From NCBI GenBank assembly GCA_001692895.1, contig KV748249.1, forward strand, positions 124,001-188,000: a stretch of DNA of 64,000 nt. The letters run 5' to 3'. The stretch comes from Cenococcum geophilum 1.58 (lineage: Eukaryota > Ascomycota > Dothideomycetes > Gloniales > Gloniaceae). Positions 24,821 through 36,112 of this stretch are shown in pieces (within the stretch, counting starts at the first letter, position 1; each line of letters begins with the position of its first letter). The notes under the pieces are model-generated. The model saw nothing but the letters and a program-made list of their open reading frames with translations, ran no database searches and was not told the origin of the DNA. Both the position numbers and the translations under genes were made by a program.

Positions 24821-25396
24821 ATGAATTTCCCCTGTCAGCAATGTATTGGCAAGACATTTAACAGCTCAGAAGCACTAAAAAACCACATGAGCTCACTGCA
24901 TTACTTGGAATGCCAAACATGCGGTAAAAAATTCTCTGACAAGCCTGCCCGCAAGCAGCACATTAACGACGTCCATTCCAAACCAGATTTAAACAAGGGC
25001 GATAAGTGTAAGAGCAAACAAGCCCTCCAACAGCATATGGCTTCTCCCGCTCACGCTCCTGCAGCAAAACGCTGCAAACGGCCGTCCGGTGATCGGCAAG
25101 TGGTCAAGCAGCACTTGGGAGGCCCCGTACATGCCCCCATATACATATCCAACACGTACAACAATTTAGTTCATAGCGTACAATCGATACCGCAGCATAC
25201 GGCAGGTGCACATACACGTACTGGCCAACCATCGTCAAAAGTTGTCCCTAATACCACTATGCCAAAGCGGTCAAAGAAGTCGGAGGAAATAAAAGCGGGA
25301 CCTCGACGGAGGCTTAGCCCGGAGAATGAGCGCAAGAAGGACAAGTTACAAGGCCAAGACGAGAGGATCCCACGCGGACGGCGGCGCTCTCTATGA
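24821..25396 (+). CDS. Small C2H2 zinc-finger protein (191 aa)
   Basis: This intact single-exon frame has an ATG at 24,821. Two fingers are clear: CQQCIGKTF...HMSSLH (residues 5-27) and CQTCGKKF...HINDVH (about 31-51). A third is partial (CKSKQALQQHMASPAH, about 63-78) and a fourth is a relic (VVKQHLGGPVH). The C-terminal 60 residues are strongly basic (KRSKKSEE, RRRLS, RGRRRSL), consistent with a nuclear localisation signal. It is probably a DNA- or RNA-binding protein; target unknown. It sits in a non-RIP pocket of about 1.4 kb between degraded transposons, so it is either a surviving host gene or recently placed. The family is sure only at the domain level; expression is unproven. Confidence 0.6.
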   Translation: MNFPCQQCIGKTFNSSEALKNHMSSLHYLECQTCGKKFSDKPARKQHINDVHSKPDLNKGDKCKSKQALQQHMASPAHAPAAKRCKRPSGDRQVVKQHLGGPVHAPIYISNTYNNLVHSVQSIPQHTAGAHTRTGQPSSKVVPNTTMPKRSKKSEEIKAGPRRRLSPENERKKDKLQGQDERIPRGRRRSL

Positions 25397-25930
25397 GTCA
25401 GTCCGTGGATTTTTTTGGTAATATACCCTTGTTCGGAAAGAAGGCCTTTTTGGCAGTTAAGTTAGGGCTTCATATTGTGTAATGCGCTACTGCTGTAGCA
25501 GGATTCTGTACTCTAGTGAGAGGGTTTAGTGGGATAACGTTAGGCCTGTTTTACAAATGAGCTTCGTTTTTACCCATGGGTTACTTAAACCATAAACCAT
25601 GGATGTCAGCCACGCTTATCAGTATCTTGGGTGCAAACATAAATGTGCAAGAATTTGGTTTTCACTTATCCTTTAACGCGTTGAAATTCGCCCAATGACT
25701 ATCAGCCAATTAAGGCCTCGTTTGGCCCTCTATACCTTCCTAGGCCCGGCTTATATTGTTCTTATAGCGCTCCCTTATAGGGCAGCTGCGGTCTATTATT
25801 ACTTAGTGCCGGTTATAGGTCCATTTATTCTTAACGCATTAACGCCCTATTTAGGAGCTATATATACCGTACTAGATCTTAGCAAATCCTGTCTAGAAAC
25901 GGTATTAAAGATATAATGCCTACTAATTTA
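25397..25930. other. Downstream of the C2H2 gene, changing to RIP-altered sequence
   Basis: To about 25,690 the sequence is unaltered and non-coding, with a small palindrome around CCATGGGTTAC near 25,576. After that CpA is depleted. A 73-codon open frame at 25,695-25,916 has no recognisable domain and is likely accidental. Confidence 0.4.
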
Positions 25931-27000
25931 ACCGTCCTAAGATTAAGCTTCCGGAGTTAATTAGTAAGTTTCTCTAGTTTGGGGTCTATTTCCTAAGTTA
26001 TTTAATAGGTATTTGCTGACTCGCTTAACTAAGAGACTATAGGTAGTTAAAGGGTAGCATCTCTTTAGTTTGTTATAGCTAGTTACTAATTATAAAATTG
26101 TTTAACTAGCTAACAAAGGCCTTATTCCTTAGGATTTATTATTAATAACTAATTGGCGCCTTTATACGAATTAAGCCTATCTTTTATAGCTCTCCTTAGC
26201 AGGTAGAAGTTAAAAGACTCTCGCCTATTAGGGTCGGCTCCTGTTTTAGTTATTATATATTTTTAGTATTTAAATAGGAGTCCTCTTGCGAACCAGTACC
26301 CTTATTTACGGTTTTCTAAATTACTAGCCTTAGTAACCTTCTAGGAGATTAACGTGAACTACCTATAGTATTCGCGTATACTGCTGGGTAGATTATTTCT
26401 GCACTACAGTATATAGGCTTTTAAGAATTCTACTGTTTTAACTTATTAAAAGTAGTTACTTCCTTAGTAGTCTATCTTAAGCTTTCCTATAAGTTCTATC
26501 TAGTTACTAATAGTAAACTTAGGCAGACTTTAGATCTATATCCCTATATAATAGTTACAATACTCTAAAAGTCCTTAATACTTCTTATTATCCGTAATAT
26601 AGTGCCGGATATATAGCCGCTTATACTATTTAATAAATTATAACACGTTTTATTCCGTAAAGTAAGGAGTCCTAGGGGTTCCCAGAGCTAGTATAGGCTA
26701 GGCCATAATATATACCTTATCTCGTTCTATTAGTAGTTTAGTAGGAGGTAGTAGACCTACAGTTTCTCTAGGGATAGGTAGGTGGATCTTATAACCCTTA
26801 TCCTCTATCTATTAAGGGTTGTTAGTCCCTAATATTATAGGAGTTAGGGTTAGTATTGTATGCCCTAGTTTAGGAGAGCTTCGCGGTTTAATAGGCTACT
26901 TACTTTCTTCTCCCTTTTTAGCGCCTTTACCGTTGTTGTAGAATAGTCCTAATATTCCTAATAATCCCTTTACTAGTACTATTACCATTATTATAAATTT
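25930..27000 (-). mobile_element. Gypsy gag remnant, RIP-degraded
   Basis: On the minus strand from about 26,790 down to 26,000, a single frame broken by TAG/TAA reads like fungal Gypsy gag: PILALGTPRTPYFTE, then EYYR-FTLIS-KVTKASNLE, GYWFARGLLFKY and TGADPNRRESF. These match, by recollection, the gag of several ascomycete LTR elements (YYRQFTLISQ... GYWFARGLP). No pol domain follows to the left, so this is a truncated copy. LTRs were not identified. Confidence 0.7.
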
Positions 27001-27784
27001 AAAGGTAGCTCCAATAAATATAAGAATAATAATATAAATTATTGTAAATATAGTAAATAAAATATAAAAGACTTTTTTCTGCCGTTCCTAGTATACTATA
27101 GTTCTTCCTTTTATCCTTCGTCTTACTATGCTACGTACTTGCCTTCTTATTACTGCTTACCGACCACCACTCCCACATAGAGAGCTCGGTAAGTGTCGTT
27201 AGTTTATTCTTTATAGCGGTGGCTACGCACCAGTCGCTAATATGCCCGTGCTTCTTTGTCTCGGTCGTTCTATTACAGTTCTAGATTGTTCCTATACGTC
27301 TCCTATATATAGAGCACTAGACTTCTAATCTAAAGAGCTTGCCGTCGTCCCTATATGGAATGCTATAAAATATATAGGAGGGTACGGTATCTCTTAGATG
27401 GAAAGTTAACAGTGCTATTAGGCTGTCAGTCTGTTGGTCTGTCGGTCGGTTATAATTAGTTAGAATTAAGCAGTAAGAAGAGAAAGATAAGAGTGTATTA
27501 AAGGAAAATTGTATATCTGTCGGTGTTGCCTAAGTTATTAAAGACTCTAAGGGCTTTAGACCAACATATATAACTATAGAAGGCCTAGGCTCTCCCAAAG
27601 CTACGCCTAATCTAGATATTAAATCTAGGGGGCCAAATCACACCACCATACTATTACGGTTAAATGCCAATATTTCTTTAAACCCCTTCTGGGACAAGCC
27701 CTTTATAATCTCCCTTTACTATAAGGTAAGGGCGATTAAGAGCTAACTGTAAGAAAGGGGGGGCAATATAAGGGATATTCTTAT
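27000..27784. other. Non-coding RIP-altered region 5' of the gag remnant
   Basis: AT-rich and without a protein frame I trust. It contains runs such as GTCGGTCGG and TCTGTTGGTCTGTC near 27,430-27,450 and a G-tract followed by CAATATAAGGG near 27,757. The same G-tract phrase recurs at about 28,068. Confidence 0.4.
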
Positions 27785-28610
27785 AGTTATTAACTAAAGA
27801 GCTATTAAGACTTAATTGTAGGCGATTATCTCTTTAAGACTAATTATATGCGATTAAGTCTTACCCTATTAGCAGATACTCTTTTTCTACCTTAAATAGG
27901 CCTTTTTTCCCACTAGGTTTTAGCTATAGGTTAAGGTTTTATTAAGGCTACTTAGCTAGTCTTTTTTCTTTATTTCCCTATATAAGCAAGGCTTTTATAC
28001 TACTTACCTTTTTATATATAGAAATTAATTAATTTAGATATATAGGCTAGAGGCTAGCCCTAATAAAGGGGGGGGCAATATAAGGGTTATTTTAACCCTT
28101 ACTTAAGTACGCGCCTAAAAGCTCTTAGGGGCTACTAAGGCTAGCCTTTAGCTAGCCCTTAGTACCTCCTTATAAGCACCTTAGGCTTACAGCCCTTTCC
28201 CTCCTTATTAGTTCGTCTCTATACTAAGGTATTACTATACCTACTCTTTACCATATTGTCCTCCTTTATTAACTCTCCTATAACTTATATTTAGCTTACC
28301 TACTCCCTACTATATACCTAGGCAATATGCTTTATAGCTAGCCCCTAGCCCATATACCTAAATTAATTAATTTCTATATATAAAGGAAGGTAAGTAATAT
28401 AAAAGCCTTACTTATATAGGGAAATAGGAAATAGGGAGAAGAACTAGCTAAGTAGCCTTTGTAAAAACCTTAACCTATAACTAAAACCTAGTAGAAATTT
28501 TTTTTTTGAAAGGAAAAGAGTGTTTACTAGTAGAGTAAGACTTAATCGCGTATAAATAATCTTAAAGAGATAACCGTATATAGTTAAGTCTTAGCAGCTC
28601 TATAGCTAAT
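27785..28610. repeat. Large inverted repeat (arms about 270 bp, centre about 28.2 kb)
   Basis: The left arm (about 27,785-28,060) and right arm (about 28,336-28,610) are reverse complements with scattered transitions and small indels. Matching anchors include GCGATTAAGTCTTAC, CCCTATATAAGCAAGGCTTT and AATTAATTAATTT. The 275-bp centre holds no gene. The structure could be a foldback transposon, or two opposed copies of one repeat. Confidence 0.75.
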
Positions 28611-29215
28611 GCTAGATAATCTTTACTTAGAGCTAGCTTAATTGTATAGGATTAAGGTAAGCTCTTAAAGCTATAGCTATAGCTTAAGGAATGGCATTTA
28701 ACCGTAATAGGATCTTATAAGCTAAGTTATAGCTTTTAAAGCGAGCGAGCCGTAGCTCTTTGGCGAGCTATAACTCTAAAAGACAATCGCCTACGATTAG
28801 GTCTTAGTAGCCCTATAGCTAATAACTAGAGAGTTTTTAGGTTAGAGCCGTAGCTTTATAAAAGATTATATAGAATCTTAGAGCTATATAGCTCTTAAGT
28901 AAGCCATAGCTCTAAGAGACAACTGCCTATAGTTAAGTCTTAGCAGCCCTATAGCTAATAACCAGAGAGTCTTTAGGTCGGAGCTATAGCTCTATAAGAG
29001 ATTATATAGAATCTTTAAGCCGCCGCTATTCTTTTAGGTAAGCTATAGCTCTTAATACAAGCTAAAGCTTTTAAAACGACCAAATCCTTATAGAAAGATA
29101 ATCGCGTATAATCTTTAAGCCGTAGCTCTTAGACGAGCCGTAGCTCTAAGAGATAACCGCCTACGGTTTAGTCTTAGTAGCCCTATAGCTAATAACCGGA
29201 GAGTCTCTAGGTTGG
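28547..29215. repeat. Irregular tandem repeat block
   Basis: About four degenerate units share GATAACCGCCTACGGTT, GTCTTAGCAGCCCTATAGCT and AATAACCAGAGAGTCT, seen at about 28,565, 28,780, 28,915 and 29,135. The first unit overlaps the tip of the adjacent inverted repeat. Repeated AGCCGTAGCTCT phrases separate the units. Confidence 0.7.
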
Positions 29216-30299
29216 GTAGGATTGCATTTAATCTAAAAGCGTATAGTAGCTATAGCTTTAGAAGGTAGTCGTTAGTTCTTTAAATAGCTATTATATAGCA
29301 ATCGGATAGCCTCTAAGGTAGCTATATCCCTTTAAGGACGTTTAACCTTCTAAGCTCTATTAGTAGGACTAAGTGAACCGCGGTTAGCCTATAGAGTGTT
29401 TGCAAGCTTAATCGCGTAGGATCCCCCTTAACTCCTGCTAAAAAGTTTTTAGATAGCAATCGAATTACCTTCGGGTCGCCGTCGGGGCAGAGCTGCACCG
29501 CTGCACTGCCGATCGTATGCGGATATACCAATCGCCAGGAGGTAATCGCGTACGATCCGGATGGCCCCTAACCCTTGGCCAGGTAGCTACCGTCTCCCTT
29601 ATCTCCTAATCCGTATCTATCAACCGTTATACGGATGCGATCTGCCAGACGTCTGCTGGTGTAGCTGCTCTGCAGCATACGCGATCGTCCTAGGTAAGGT
29701 AGAGGACCTAATCCGTATTCCAATAAACCTTTGTATGCGGATGCGATCTGCCAGGCATCTGCTGGTGTACCTGCTGTGTCGCAGTGAACGCGATCGTCCT
29801 AGGTAAAAGTGGAGGATCGTGAAATGGCTCGAGGGCGAAGCCCTCGGCTTGCTGCCGGCTACCACCCGGAAGGGTGTAGGATCGGTTCGAATGTAAGGCA
29901 TATTGCCCAGGTGTACGGTAGGGAGCAGGCAAGCCGAGCATGAGTCACAGGAGAGTCGATGGAAGAGAGGACGATATGGTAAAGAGTATGGCAATAGCCT
30001 CGTACGGAGACGAACCGATGAGGAGGACAGGAGGGCTGCAAGCCCGAGTGAGAGTCAAAATAACCCTTACAAGAACCCAGAAACAAGATCGTTGACGATA
30101 AAGCCAGGGCCGATGCATTGCAGACCGTTGTTGCTATATTGAAGCATTTTGGGAAAAACTTATTCCATTAGCCTTCTTTAAGCTCTTGAATTTAGTTGGG
30201 CGAGGAGATCCTACGTCTTGCAATCTCAAGTTTTCTTTTGACTAGTTCTGCGCTCTGAATCGAGTCTTCTCTAGCTACAGGTTTTTAGTAAGCCAAATG
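29216..30299. other. Low-copy flank with a 103-bp tandem duplication
   Basis: RIP depletion fades from about 29,450. A segment beginning GGATGCGATCTGCCAG and ending GCGATCGTCCTAGGTAA occurs at about 29,634-29,697 and again at 29,738-29,802 (offset about 103 bp). Several overlapping open frames here are by-products of this repeat. I see no gene. Confidence 0.55.
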
Positions 30300-31075
30300 T
30301 TACGTGGAGCAATGCCGTCGTAAGCGGTCCGCTCTACTCACATGCATGACTACTTGATCCTCTATAGTTGAGGTTAAGGGAATTAAATCATCAGACTCGT
30401 CTTCGTATTCGTCAGGCTCCTCGCTTTCTCTCTCAGTATCCTCGGTGAATGTGTCTTGATCTTCATCTTCACCCTGACAATCGCTAATATCATGAGTTGA
30501 CAGCCAATATTTGAGCTTTGTTTGGCTGTCTGTAATTTTCGCTGGCAGAGAGGAAAATTGGATAGGAGATGGAGCGTCTAAGCCAACTAAGTGACCTAAC
30601 TCATCATGCTTTGCCATGTGCCGAGCAATTTGTCCATTGCCAACCCTTTGTTTCGACACAGTATTCCGGCAAGTGGGGATAGGGCACATCCATCGCGGGG
30701 TGTGTAGCCTTTTCACGTGGTTCCTTACTGCTGGCATCTGCGCAAAGGTCGCTGTACAGCCGGTTGGCTCTAGAAAAGGGCATGGGGCTCTCGCGCTCAG
30801 ATGCACAGCAGCATAGTGCTCCTAGGCACTTTGCTTATTGGCAAACGTGCTCTTGCAGACAGTTATTTCAGCTGCAGGATATGGAAAACGTTTACCATCA
30901 TGTGCCGTCCTGTAGAGTCTAAGCGCATCGCTGTGTGAAAAGAATGTTTTGGTACATTCCTTTTTTAGACAAGACCTCCGCTCATGAATGCCTAGATGTT
31001 CGCGGCGGTAATGATTCTTTGCGGCTTGGGCGTCGGCGTATATCTTTGGACAATCAGTTGATAGACATGTCTATC

Positions 31076-31230
31076 TCTTCATACACGTGATTTTTTGTTA
31101 ATTTTTTTAATTAGTGGCTGCGGCTCAGGGGCCTGCAAATGGCGGGCTTATTTTCCAGCTTTTATAAGCTGTTTTTACTGTAAAAAGGCAGGAAAAATAG
31201 CCCTAAACTTGTAAGCCTATAGTCCAACTA
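31076..31230 (-). repeat. B2 terminal repeat of the Ngaro-like element
   Basis: It shares GGCGGGCTTATTTTCCAGCT (and surrounding sequence) with B1 at 31,689-31,842. Its outer end abuts CTATC. Confidence 0.8.
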
Positions 31231-31547
31231 GCGAAGGTACGTACTTATAAAAAGTAGGGTATAAGCTATATATATAACGGGCTTGTATAAGTACGTCTAA
31301 ACTATATAAAGATGCTAAGCTAAAGAGAAGAAGAGGGGGCCGCTAAGGCGCTAGTAGTAAGCGAGCTAATAATAATTTTCTATCCTGGGGATAGAAAATC
31401 CTAATTAGCTAGTTTTCACGTAATTCCATATAAGCCCGATTGTACAATAATAGTGGTGGAAAAAGACGTAGTAGGTAGTATGCCCTAGCACCGTCCCAAT
31501 ATATATATATATAAGGTGAAGAAGCGAACGCTTAGGTAGGTGGGTGA

Positions 31548-31842
31548 ATTAACAGTAGCTTTAATTAATAAGAACTAGCATATTCGAATTTAATTAGATA
31601 ATATTATTACTGCTTAAAGTTCTTAATAAAGAGACTTTAAGCCGTGTGCCGTGGGTTATGTGACTCCCTATAGACCCTATCATCTATCTCTTTATATATA
31701 TAATTTTTTATTAATTTTTTTAATTGGTGGCTGCGGCTTAGGGGCCTATAAATAGCGGGCTTATTTTCCAGCTTTTATAAGCTGTTTTTACTATAAAAAG
31801 GTAGGAAAAATAGCTTTAAACTTGCAAGCCTATGGTTTAAGG
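31548..31842 (-). repeat. Adjacent A2 and B1 repeats of the Ngaro-like element
   Basis: A2 (31,548-31,676) matches the right terminus at 35,788-35,919; B1 (31,689-31,842) matches the left terminus. They meet at CTATC-AT-CTATC (31,677-31,688), so the element's own junction carries two copies of the flanking core. Confidence 0.82.
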
Positions 31843-34800
31843 AGAGCGAAGCGTAACCGCAGCTAAATTGGGAGAAAATGTGTGTAGAGAGATATATTTT
31901 AGGTATTAGCCTTATATATAAGGCTAAGTTAAAGAGAACGCTAGTGGGGTGCCTAGTTGAAACCTTTGTAAAAGGCGGAAGGCGTTGGCCTGTGAGGTTA
32001 AGTAATAAAGGCGGAAGGTGTCTGATAACTAGCGGCCTAGGCGTTAAACCTCCTCGTTAGAGAAGCCGTGGTCTAGGGTATATTGGGCCGCGCCCCTATA
32101 GAAGCTATAACCTATATACTGTACGGCTTAGATGCTATAGAGGGTTAGCCTTAATTTAAGCATCCTCCGCGTATATGAGGCGGAGAATGCCGTGCTACTA
32201 GATGCGGTAAATAGCGGCGCGGAGGGAGCCTGGGGGTTTAGGAGAAAAAGCCTCTGTAGCGCTACTATAGGGTAAACTACGTTAAATGTGGCGGCTACTA
32301 TAATTTAAACGCCCTGCTTATCCTTATTAGTCTTACTTTATTTAAGATAAAAGGTAAGGTGATCTTTAGAGGGGCTAATCTATATGTTTAAGCGGGTAGC
32401 CTTGGTCGCGGCGAATAACGGTTTAGACCGTTGCTTATTAGTATAGGAGATCTCGCCTATACGGAGGCACCCTGTGAAGGCGAGGTAGAAGGCGGTGTTG
32501 GTATTTACCCCTTAGATCGAGTTGCTGCTAGTCGCGATCTTAGCGAGGATGCTATATAAGATTGGTAACTTTAAAGTAGCTTCCTTTGGGCTAGGGTTGA
32601 GAGAGGTTGCCCTATTTAGTATGTGACGAAGTAACGCATTCTTAAATACTATAACTAGGAGAATGTAGTTAACGTATATAAAGCGGATTGTGGTAAGGTA
32701 TAAGTATATAGTCTTTAAAGCTACCCTGCCTATATGCGGAGAACTATTGCTATACATTCTTTATGCTACCTATTTTATAAAGTTGGGTAACTAGGCTAGG
32801 TATAGCGCTACAGCCCTTATAGTATAGAAGAACTCTTATAACTTTGTACCTAAGGCGTACGTCTTATAGGTGCTAAGCTTAATGCCGTGCTATAAGAGGC
32901 TTAAAACCAAGTGAGATTGGCCTAATTGGGTAATAAACGTAGGTGGTAGGCCTAGTAGGTTAATTAATAAGCCTAAAGATAAGCCGTTAGCACTAAGAGA
33001 TTGATTTAAGGATAGAGATTTTTGGCTGTGGCCTAGTCAAAGCGGGAGAGTACGTTAGCTAGTATATTATCTTTGGATAAAATTTAGGAATATTGCAACT
33101 AAATGTTAAATGCGGCAGCCTGGACTAAGATTTGTTGGAGGAGCAAATTGGTAGGGCCTTTAAGCACTGTATTTTGTAGGCCTATAAGGGCGACTATATT
33201 GTCCGTGTGGATGTAAATAGATAAATGTTACTAGGTAGGGCTCTATTTTATAAATGCGTTAGTAATAGCGAGTACTTTAAGCATATTAATGTGGGTATAG
33301 AGGTGCTTAGGGGTAGGAGATACTATAAAGAGGTTGTTTTGTGGTAGCGTGGAGGTATAAGGGCGCCATTAACTATAAGGAGTAGAATAGGTCTTGGCGG
33401 AGAAGTAGCTTAGGCAGCTATAGAAGAAGCTAGCATAACCGTATTTAGATAAGGCGTTTATAAAGAGATAGATCTAGGGGTAAGCGATATCCTCCTAAAA
33501 GAAATAAACCCTATTTTAAAGCGCTAGGGCTTTACTCTACTAAGCTAGGTTGGAGATTACCGCTAATAGGATAGGTAAAGTATGGCGGTTTATAAGAGAG
33601 AAAGCTGTAATAAGGTCCTATAGCGATCTTAAATAAAATCACCCTAACTAGATAACTTTTACGGCCTAGGTAAGGCTGCCTTTAAGTTACTAGCACTATT
33701 TAAGAGAGACTTAGGGCCTAAGGATGAAGGAGGCGAGTAGATCTTGTAGTGCTATCTACTTAGTAGGGCTAAGGGATAAAGAGAAGGTATTAGTGTTAAT
33801 CTAATAGCCTAATATATTTAATACCGTGCTATAGGAGTCTTTTATAGCGTTAGGAGGAAAACTAAGTAGTATAATTATAAAGTTATATACGCGAACTACT
33901 GGTGCGTAGCTGGTGTTTAGGTGTAAAATAAATATAAAGTTATCTAGATAATAAACTAGTGCGAAGAAGGCGATAATTAGATAGAGGTAGCGTTTAAGGA
34001 CCCAATATAGGGCTTCTGTAAAGAGGTTAAAGAGGAAGGGCGCAGTGGCTAGACTAAAGGGAAGGTAGTATTTAATATATACTATCTTCTCCCACTTAAA
34101 TCCTAGTAGGCGTTGATCGGTAATAGCGACTAGGATATTCCGAAAAGCGTCTTTAAGATCACGTTTAAGGATAATAGTACCTCTCCCGGCGAGGAGGATA
34201 AGCGCTAAAATATCGTCTATAGTGCTATAGGCGAGGGTAGAGTAAGCCTTTAGGATAGTAGCATTAACGGAGAGGCCTTGGCGAGGCTTAGGCGAAGAGA
34301 GATTATAAATACGGCGGAAGGTTCTATCTAGCTTAGGTATAAGTCCTAAGGGGAAATAGTAGGTTGCTTTAGGCGGACGAATAGTAATACGGCCGATGGG
34401 CAGATTAGTAGCAATCTTTGTAGTAATTACCCTAGGGTTAGTATTAGAAGGGAGTTGATTTAAATATATACGCGCTAGTAGTGAGGTAGTAACTCTAATC
34501 CGCGCGCTATATATTAGGATACCCTTAATTAGGGGGCCAAGATCTTTAGGGTATAGGAGTAGCTTATCCCTCTAGGCTAATATATTTAATAGTAATAGCG
34601 AAGTATAAAGTGGATGCCTTAGGGTAAACGCCTTAAATCTTGGCGTTAAATTTAGGTGTAAAGGGGGTATAAATTATTACGGAGACCCCTTGTAGTCTTT
34701 CTTAACGTAATTCCCTCTATATACTTTATAGAGATATTAATAGGAATATAGTAATTTAAAGCACGGCCGGCCTATATTCTAATTACCGTATACCTAGCCC

Positions 34801-35787
34801 TATGGGGATAAGGTAGATATATCTGCCTAAAGGCGTTTTAATAATAAGCTACTATGGGAGGATAATAGGGCCGGGTGTAGAGTGGCGAAGTTATAGTTAG
34901 CTATTTATAGTTTAATAGGGATAGCCTAGTTAGTAGGGTTAGTTTAACTAAGCCTTATAGCTCTCTAGTGGACAACTATAGCTAAATTAAGAACGCTGTT
35001 TTAGATAAACTATGCGGAGAAGCCTATAATAGCTTAGTAGAATTTTACTATTGTGATAGCTAAGGGGGTTAATATAGTCTAGAGGGTTTAGACAATAATA
35101 CTATAGTTAGTAAAGCCCTTAAGCCAAATACCTATAGAGGAGAAGTCCTTTTTGGAGCTATTGTTGGAGGCAATAACTCTTCTGTCTGCTGTTAACTCTA
35201 TTTAATTAGAGTTAATCCTAGATGGGTTGTTATGTAGCTTTATAAGGTTCTCTAGAACGAATATACCCTTTTAGATTGCGGTAACTTTGGAGACTAGGAT
35301 CCCAGGGAGAAGCAAGTCTAGGCTCTTTACCGTAGGAGGAAGAGAAGACTTATTAGAGTTAACCTCTACCGTATTAATTATAGTAGGGTTCTTCTTAATA
35401 GCGGTGAGCTGAGCCTAGTATATTTCTTCTATGGCTAACTTTGCCTGGGCTATGGAAGCAGTGAGTGCTTTAAGGGTAGCCTGGTTTAAAGCTACCTTAT
35501 AAGTGCGCTCCTGCTTATAGTCTTTCAGCTCTTATTTATAAATGTCCTATAGGCGCTTTTCGGCTGCTATTACGGCTGTGGCGGAGGGTGTAGGGGCCAT
35601 AGTCACGGAGGGGCGACACGTTTATGAGCCTTTGCTATTAGGAACGCAAAAATGAGAGCGTGTGCTATATGCGGGGGCGTCTTTAAAAGGGTCTGTTATA
35701 CAAAGTAGACGGAGAGGAGTGACGGTAACGGCCTGAATTTGAGGCTTTAAGGGAGGAGACTCGACGGTTAAATAAGATTAGGATAAA

Positions 35788-35919
35788 TGAATTAATAGCA
35801 GCTTCAATTGACGAGAACTAGCATATTTAAATTTAATTAGATAATGTTGTTGCTGCTTGAAGTTCTTAATAAAGAGACTTTAAGCCGTGCGCCGTGGGTC
35901 ACGTGACTCCCTATAGACC
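35788..35919 (-). repeat. A1 terminal repeat of the Ngaro-like element
   Basis: It matches A2 over about 130 bp, including AGTTCTTAATAAAGAGACTT and GACTCCCTATAGACC. It is the 5' end on the minus strand. Confidence 0.82.
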
Positions 35920-36112
35920 CTATCAAATATCGTTTGCCAGTATATGCTCTTTTATGATGCCTCTTTACGTGGTTTCTTGTACTGAAAGTCTTTATGCATT
36001 CTTTGTAAGGGTAAGGGAAGCGACTTGCGGCTTTTCTGTGATTGCGGCGATAGCTTGGGTGGTCTGATTTAGTTACGGCTTCTTTAGTCCGGCCTATCTT
36101 TGAGCAGGGCAA

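Larger units (their letters stand above)
31076..35919 (-). mobile_element. Ngaro-like tyrosine-recombinase retrotransposon with split direct repeats
   Basis: The element is 4,844 bp, minus strand, bounded on both sides by CTATC (31,071-31,075; 35,920-35,924). Minus-strand order: A1 (35,919-35,788), coding part, B1 (31,842-31,689), A2 (31,676-31,548), spacer, B2 (31,230-31,076). A1 matches A2 and B1 matches B2, the split-direct-repeat plan of Ngaro/PAT elements. Coding remains: gag-like segment (about 35.5-34.6 kb); reverse transcriptase (34.4-33.9 kb) with KRDLKDAFRNIL, LPFSLATAPFLFNLF and YYLDNF (DD changed to DN); RNase H region; tyrosine recombinase (32.76-32.06 kb) with GCLRIGEISYT and GYSFYRGAAQY, where the catalytic His is Tyr. 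TAG/TAA codons abound. It interrupts a zinc-finger pseudogene. Confidence 0.85.
30300..36112 (-). pseudogene. Multi-C2H2 zinc-finger pseudogene split by the Ngaro-like element
   Basis: The upstream part (36,112-35,925, minus) encodes finger remains (CSKIG...HRK; CIKTFSTRNHVKRHH) and stops inside the linker TGKRYL. The downstream part (31,070-30,300) resumes with CLSTDCPKIYADAQAAKNHY, then CLKKECTKTF, CKSTFANKQSA, CPFLEPTGCTATF and CPIPTCRNTV finger cores, and ends in an acidic tail (EDEDQDTFTEDTERESEEP). In-frame stops at about 31,072 and 30,822, plus Cys/His to Tyr changes, show decay; a frame slip lies at the junction. Only the last 168 codons (30,806-30,300, from a GTG codon) remain open. 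The gene was probably a nuclear zinc-finger protein with six or more fingers. Confidence 0.72.

Noticed and set aside
29560-30142. Five overlapping open frames of 69-124 codons on both strands
   Set aside because: They coincide with a 103-bp tandem duplication and share no domain; no start context or splice support.
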